64,000 bases of DNA from Oscheius onirici (taxonomy: Eukaryota; Nematoda; Chromadorea; Rhabditida; Rhabditidae): the NCBI GenBank assembly GCA_932521025.1, contig OW051469.1:4042398-4106397 (forward strand), in the 5' to 3' direction. This document shows positions 58,404 through 64,000 of this stretch, piece after piece. Under the pieces are notes generated by a model. That model did not search any database. It saw nothing but the letters and a program-made list of their open reading frames with translations, and was not told the origin of the DNA. Position numbers and translations under genes: made by a program. Each line of letters begins with the position of its first letter. Position 1 is the first letter of the stretch.

Positions 58404-61347
58404 GTTCCACTGAACTTTCTGACTGACTGCTTCCAGTCCTAGCCCTCTAGACCTCTCTTTTGTTCCGCTGTCTTCCCCTGATTTTCTGTCTCTCAGTCTA
58501 CCTAAACTCTCGTCTTCTTTGGTCAGTAGTCTCTTGCTCTCAGAGTCTCCGGATATTCGAGTTTCATTGGTCTCTCCCACCATCTCTCACCCCGTGTGTT
58601 CAATGTTCATCACTTGGCGCTAGTGTCTCCCCCTTTAAAGTTCCTTGTTTCGTTTCCACCCCTTAAGAAAAGAAGGCGGTCGTCTCCCGCCAATTTTTGA
58701 ACAGTTTCAACTCTCCGCTAGCCACAATTATCAGACCATAGTTCAATTCAAATGAGGATATGGAGGATCTCGAACAAATGTATGTGAGTCAATTTTTTTT
58801 ATTTTTGGAGGCGATGTTTGCGCGACTACTTTTGAGATTATTTGTAGTCCCAGAAATATCCCTTCTTTTATAGTTAGCAGGATCAGACGGCTTACGTCAA
58901 ACGGATGAGGCTTCCAAAAACTTTTCCTTTGCCCTTTGGTTGATTCTTCACGTTGACGGTACCTTATAGGACAGCTGTAACAGTTCGATCCCTAAGGAAA
59001 TAGCCTTGTTTTTTCAACAAGTTTCTCAGTTTAACATTGAAAATTGTGAATATTTTTTTAGCTAATGGGAAGTGTGAAAAGCTCAAGGATTCAATAGGAT
59101 CAACTAGTCTTGGCTAGCACATGCTGATCGCTGAACTTTCTCCTTTTACGCACAATTTTTAAATGAAACTTTTGAGCAACACCTCTCTGCAAACAAATAT
59201 CCAGGAACCGAGAGAATTGAAACTTTCTTATGAAAATTACCATAATGAATCTGAAAACGAGATAATTGTTAATTTCCATAAATTTGTTGCTCTCACCTCT
59301 ATAATCTCTATTTTGACACATATTTGACCTGCTCCACCGCTTTCTGGTTTTCTACAACCTCGTGCCTGAAGGTCATAAAAATATGGCATTTCCTCTCCGT
59401 AGCTTCGGTTAATCATCCTTTCATATAACAGTTCCTATCATATTTCATAGTCCTCTCACTAATTCGAAAGACTACTCCGACCAGAATCGTGTATCAGATC
59501 AGTCCAGTTGCCCTCTTGACCCTGCTAGCCTAACCAGATTGACAGGTTATACCAGTTCTGCGGCACGTGTCTCGATGGTATTTCTCCTGGAAGAGGACCT
59601 CCTGTTGTACGAATTCTTTCGAAAATCAAGGGGTCAAGATTTGGAATGTTACAAAGAGACTGTCATTGTTCCGATGGCCAGTAGCGCTTTTTAGCGTCTA
59701 TTGTCTCTGACAATGAGAGTGGACAGTCCAACGCGGAATTAGGAACAGATTGACCGGGAGGTTTTACAGCGGGCGGTTTGACAGAGGGACAACTGGACAG
59801 AGAGGCTTGTCAGTCTCTTAAAAGACAATGGGATGAGAGAAAGAAAGTTGTCCTGACCACTTGCTCCCGATCCCATTAGCCGTTATTTACCCTCTCTCAC
59901 ACCTTTTGGAATCATTCTCGATCAATCTCTCTCCTTTTCCCACCTTTGTCACCCAGGGCCATTCCTCAGTGTGTAAAGTCTCTCTCCGCAATCGCCATTT
60001 TTGAACAATGACAGCGCACGTAAAGAAAGACACAAAAAAGAGACGGGGAGAACTTGGCGCCGCCGCAATTGGATTAAGGATTGATTTGATATCAGGTGTT
60101 ACGGAAGTCACGGTCTCTCTCTGGGGGAAAAGACGCGATAAATTACACTGTCCTATGGGGGATACTACGTCACGAAATGTGGTAACTGTTTTTCGGTTTT
60201 TGGAAGAGGACAAACAAAGGGGAAGAGCTTTAGAATAAAGGTCAGTCGATCAAATCTAGCAGTAGTTGCTGTGGTCTATGACAGTGAAAACGAAGAATCG
60301 TGACGGGACCCAGGTTGATTTTAATGAATTCTCCATATTGACTTCCACAACTCGTACAAGTTGAGTATCGATGAATTACGATAATTTGTTAATACGCTAT
60401 GCGATTGGTGCGCACTCAGAGGTTAAAATGGCGCATACGCCTTGAAGAGGAAAGAGAAGTAATATCTGCAAGTCTATTACTGAGCAGGCTCATCTGGTTA
60501 GTAAGCATAGTTCAGTGTTTTTTCCAACCAGAAAAGTTCCTTTGATTCAATTTACTCATATATTGTGGTCTGTGCCCACGGAACTGTAAATAGCCTTACT
60601 ATCTTTGTCTCTCCGTTCCAGACGTCTTTCTTCTTTAGGACTTCTCCAGAACTCACAAGTTCTAAACACTCGACAGCTTGTTTTGTCCATCTCCTCATCG
60701 CCGTCATCCTTGACCAACATCTTTTGCTCCGTGATCCAATTAGCTCTATTTGAGATTGACCCTCCTGCTAAACGGCACTTGATTCTGTTGATCCATCCAC
60801 TTTTTAGTTCAGAAATCCCTTCACTCTCTCGAAAATATAAGCTGAATAAACAGACGTAAGCTACACATTAGGAGCTCTGGAAACACTCACGTAAATGTTT
60901 GTTGTTGTGTTTGCGGCTCAATTTTGGAGCAATCAAAATATTGAAATTCGGGCTCGACTATAAATAAGTGGTCTTCTTGTCTCTCATGTCCTTTGAACGG
61001 CAGACTTTGTCCAGATTCCTAATTAAAACATTCTGACCTCATTTCCTTCTCAAAGAACCCCCAAAAATCCTACGCTCTTTTAAGTGGAAGAAAACACTTT
61101 CCCTCTCCTGGGTAATGCAATATCTCCTCCCCTATTCAATTAATTCCCGCTACCCCACCAGCCATGGCTTCGCCTTTTGTACAGTTACTCTGGGACAAAA
61201 TGGAAAGGACACAAAGTCCGACTAAGGTTCGAACTTCTCTTCCTGGGTAAACAAGCGTTGGTCATCATTGTTTCTTCCCAATTGATTCCAGAAACATCGT
61301 GTCCTTGTACTGATTTCTACCATTTTCAGCCGATCGAATATGCCAAA
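58404..61347. other. Gene-poor 2.9-kb region
   Basis: No confident gene. Open frames at 60008-60238 and 60565-60859 lack splice or family support. The region probably includes the promoter of the receptor gene that starts at 61348. Confidence 0.4.
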
Positions 61348-64000
61348 ATGGGCCGGACGGACTGCTTTACGAATTTGACTGTGCAGGAGCGAATCGACTT
61401 TCACTTGGTGAGTTTTTTTTGTCTACAGAATGAACTTAAAGGACTGGAAAAAACAATAAGGGACTGAAAAGAGATAGCTGGGGCAAGGGAAAGACATGGT
61501 TATAGAAAAAACAGACTTAAGATACGAACAACTGTAAGCAATAGAGGCTACTGATCAGATCTTGAAAGAACAACACTTGAGAGAGCATACAGGATTTTTC
61601 TGCCAGCATCTAATTGAAACGCGAGTCGCTGTGAAACAAACCAAAATCAAAAATAACCATACGGCCTGCTTTCTCCTTCTACAGCTCTTGGGATAAATTG
61701 AAGCGTCCTTGATAGCTTTTGTTTCTTGCATTTCCTTGGCATCACTTCTCTTTTTTTGACAGTGAGAGCTCCAAAAGAACACGTTTCCACCGAGTAGCAC
61801 ATTTCAATATTCTCCAGGTTCACAATTCACAACACATCTTGCTTTTGAACATCATTGCATTCTCCACAATAACCTTGACGAAAGCTGGCTAAATTTCTGA
61901 AAGCTAGGATGAAAAGAATTCTATAGAAACAAGTTTACCTTTAGAGCTGACAGTCTTGATAGCAGTGGCAGTTCAGAACCTGAGTAGATTCAGACTTTCT
62001 TGATCTTTGCTCCGTGATCATTGACCGTGTCCACTGTTCTTTTGGTCATTTTCGTACCATCTGAGCTTCAAAATCCACTAGCAAGGAAGAAGAGTTCTGA
62101 AAAATGGAGACATGCAAAACTTCTGCAGGAGTAGATCTACTACCCCTGTATATTGTTTATCGTCAGATATTTTTGGCACTGGAGCAGAGCACTATCAGTC
62201 TTCCCTTGTGGCCCGAGGGTTTCCGAGAACTATACCAAACACCGCTGTGGATTCAAGGAGTGCCCTCAGAACCGGGAAGACTGAGCATGACACCATTTTG
62301 AAAAATGGCTGCTAGCAAGTGGCGGATTCACAAGCTAGCTGTCATTTTTGCCGTCTCTTTTCCGTAACAAAAAGCAAAAAAAGAGTGGCACTACATTTCG
62401 CAATATCTAACTGTCAGTGTCTACTGACAACAAAGAAAAATATGCTGAATTTGAAAAAGAAGAAGAGGCGACCATCCAGAGGGGCAGAACATCGTTGACT
62501 GGTCTTTCCAAGGGTAAAAGTTGACAAGTCAGCTACAAGTACTTGTCAAGTTACTTGTCGAGATTTTGACAAGTCAAAATTATTAAAAAGTAAAAAGCTT
62601 ACGACACCCGGGATTCCCAAGCCGTCTCCGATCCAAGTACTAACCGGGCCCAACGTTGCTTGACTTGCCAGATCGGACGGGATGGCGTACTTTCAACGTG
62701 GTATGGCCGTAAGCGAAAGTTGTTATACTGCTGTCAATCATTTTCCCCAAGCATGTGCGCTCGGACCGGTCCGGTCCAATTTTTGAATGGCGGCGGGCGG
62801 ACCGGACCAGCACGGTCCAATTTGAAAATCGGACCGGACCGGTCCGCCCGCTGCCATTCGAAAATTGGCCGGTCCGATTTGAAAAACGGACCGGTCCGGT
62901 CCAGCGCACATGCTTGATTTTCCCTCTGTGTTTTTTGAGCATTCGTCCTGCCATTATGTTCCGTTTCCTAGAATTAGGTCTATTCTGGCGCAATCTTTCG
63001 GTGCCTTTCCGTCCATTCCCCGTCTCTGAATGATTCCAAACTGTCTACACCTCAATCTAACTGTAGAACTCTTCCTACTGATCGACAGTCCGCATTTAGT
63101 GAGCCAAGCAGACCACAGAAGATTCTTGTCTTACTGTCGTTTTTCCAGAGCACCGAGAACCATGCTCAAGTCGAGTACGTTTTCCGTACTTACTTTGGCT
63201 GGGCCATGCTGCCGATGGCTCTTCTGGCCAACATCGTCACGACGCTGTACATTTCTGTAGTTTTTCGAGTAAGTAACCATGTTATACCAAAATCTCATAA
63301 TTTCAGGCAATATCAAGTAAACGGGTCTCTCGCAAGTGTTATATATTACTGCTCAATCGAGCCATCAGTGATCTCCTGTCCACACTCGTCGCCATCGGTG
63401 TCTGTCTCTATGTCCTCTTGGCCGATGTCATCAGTCGCGACGTGGTCATTCTGATAGAATCCGTCTTTATCGGATCCTTCTGGACCGCCATGGTCTCATA
63501 TGTCGCTCTCTCCATCATTAAATTGATCTGTATTTGGAAGCCACTTCACTCAAAGGACGTCTTTACAATGAGACGTTGCTTTCATATCATCGTGTTCAGG
63601 TACTGGTTTCATTGAAATTTTGAAAAGCACTTTCAGCTGGCTCGTCTATATCGTAATGGTCAGCTACGCGGCTGGAGCTACGGCGTTTGTGCGGGTTCCA
63701 AGTCTAACGGAGTGGTCAGGCTGCAGGATAGAGACGTGTCTCAGATCCATGTACAGAGTGAGACATATCATTACCATCGCGGTCTACTGTATGACTCTTC
63801 TCGTCTTCTTCACTACAGGTGGGTTCTTGGGAGAACAGAGAGGGAAAGAGAGACAGAGTCTCTGAACATCTCTCCTTTCCAGTGTATGTCATCAAGCGCG
63901 GTCAGCGTGAATCAGTCAAAATCAGTAAGGATAGCAAAAAGTCGCAGAACAGCAACAACTCACGGACTGTCCGTCTCCGACGGCACTTCCCTTTGTGGAA
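61348..64000 (+). CDS. 7TM G-protein-coupled receptor, 3' end outside window
   Basis: Exons 61348-61407, 63149-63268, 63307-63599, 63637-63818 and 63883 to the window edge, all in phase. Exon 1 (MGRTDCFTNLTVQERIDFHL) gives the extracellular start with an N-glycosylation sequon. TM1 is WAMLPMALLANIVTTLYI and TM2 is LNRAISDLLSTLVAIGV with the usual Asp. TM3 ends KLICIWKPL instead of a DRY motif; TM4 is WLVYIVMVSYAAG, then a Cys-bearing loop (GCRIETC) and TM5. The last visible exon is a Lys/Arg/Ser-rich third intracellular loop. It is a nematode rhodopsin-like or chemoreceptor-type GPCR of unassigned class. The first intron (61408-63148) is 1.74 kb, about 40 times the typical size here, and contains a 5S rRNA gene. 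Confidence 0.78.
62520..62578. repeat. Dispersed TTGACAAGTC repeat, copy 3
   Basis: Direct and inverted TTGACAAGT units, including ACTTGTCGAGATTTTGACA, closely like 5444-5512. It lies just downstream (in transcription sense) of the 5S gene. Confidence 0.45.
62597..62714 (-). rRNA. 5S ribosomal RNA gene
   Basis: The minus strand reads GCTTACGGCCATACCACGTT at the 5' end, then GCCATCCCGTCCGATCTGGC, AGTTAGTACTTGG-type text (here GGTTAGTACTTGGATCGGAG) and a 3' end GTCGTAAGC complementary to the 5' end. Length is 118 nt. TTTTTACTTTTT follows the 3' end, a Pol III terminator. The acceptor-like stem 1 pairs with compensating changes, so the gene looks functional. It stands alone, inside the first intron of the receptor gene and antisense to it; no spliced-leader RNA gene is seen nearby. 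Confidence 0.92.
62749..62915. repeat. GC-rich fold-back element
   Basis: Ends AAGCATGTGCGCT and AGCGCACATGCTT are exact inverted copies. Inside, blocks of GGACCGGTCCGGTCC and GGCGGGCGGACCGG recur in both orientations, separated by AATTTTTGAA-like spacers. The 167 bp could fold into one long hairpin. It is MITE-like, with no coding capacity, 34 bp from the 5S gene start. Confidence 0.7.

Noticed and set aside
62640-62993. Open frames over the 5S gene and fold-back element
   Set aside because: They are by-products of the rRNA gene and of GGACCGG repeats; the repeated Gly/Pro/Thr/Arg pattern has no support.

Overview
The window is nuclear DNA of a free-living-type nematode. The signs are many very short introns (about 33-60 nt) ending in TTTCAG-type acceptors, acceptor-like TTTCAG sites just before several start codons that lack an upstream donor (spliced-leader style), and nematode gene families (CUB-like secreted protein, worm-expanded CK1/TTBK-like kinase, ACC/LGC-type anion channel). 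A 5S rRNA gene is close to the Caenorhabditis sequence as I remember it. The species cannot be named from this window. Exon structures below were read by eye from splice signals and reading-frame continuity; for the best models the summed exon lengths divide exactly by three.

Layout. 1-10.8 kb: a bZIP-like gene, two RING-finger paralogues (2993-4142 minus; 9122-10215 plus), a Ser-rich gene, a head-to-head pair of four-helix membrane-protein paralogues (7239-8578) and two short genes. 12.4-20.7 kb: a kinase-fold gene that looks like a pseudokinase, a secreted CUB-like protein, and a 20-exon UPF1-type SF1 helicase of 1383 codons with a duplicated N-terminal module. A Merlin DNA transposon (20864-22696) lies just upstream of the helicase start. 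24.1-26.3 kb: three secreted six-cysteine peptide genes and a broken fourth copy. 27.2-28.6 kb: a mucin-like secreted protein. 29.3 kb: a U2 snRNA sequence interrupted by a 44-nt GT-AG intron-like insertion. 29.5-36 kb is gene-poor.

36.0-49.1 kb: a Cys-loop anion channel, MYG1, UTP6 and DDX19/DBP5 (both RNA-process genes on the plus strand), and a C1GALT1-like glycosyltransferase that reads as frameshifted. 49.2-55.1 kb: a damaged DIRS-type tyrosine-recombinase retrotransposon with inverted terminal repeats and an internal complementary region, flanked by two copies of the same terminal exon. 55.8-57.9 kb: a membrane-protein gene overlapping, on the other strand, the 5' side of a leishmanolysin-like (M8) peptidase. 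61.3-64 kb: a 7TM receptor, cut by the window end, whose 1.7-kb first intron holds an antisense 5S rRNA gene and a GC-rich fold-back element.

The genes do not form one pathway. The most unusual items are the intron-interrupted U2 gene, the six-cysteine peptide cluster, the helicase with intron-phase-conserved internal duplication, and the DIRS element.
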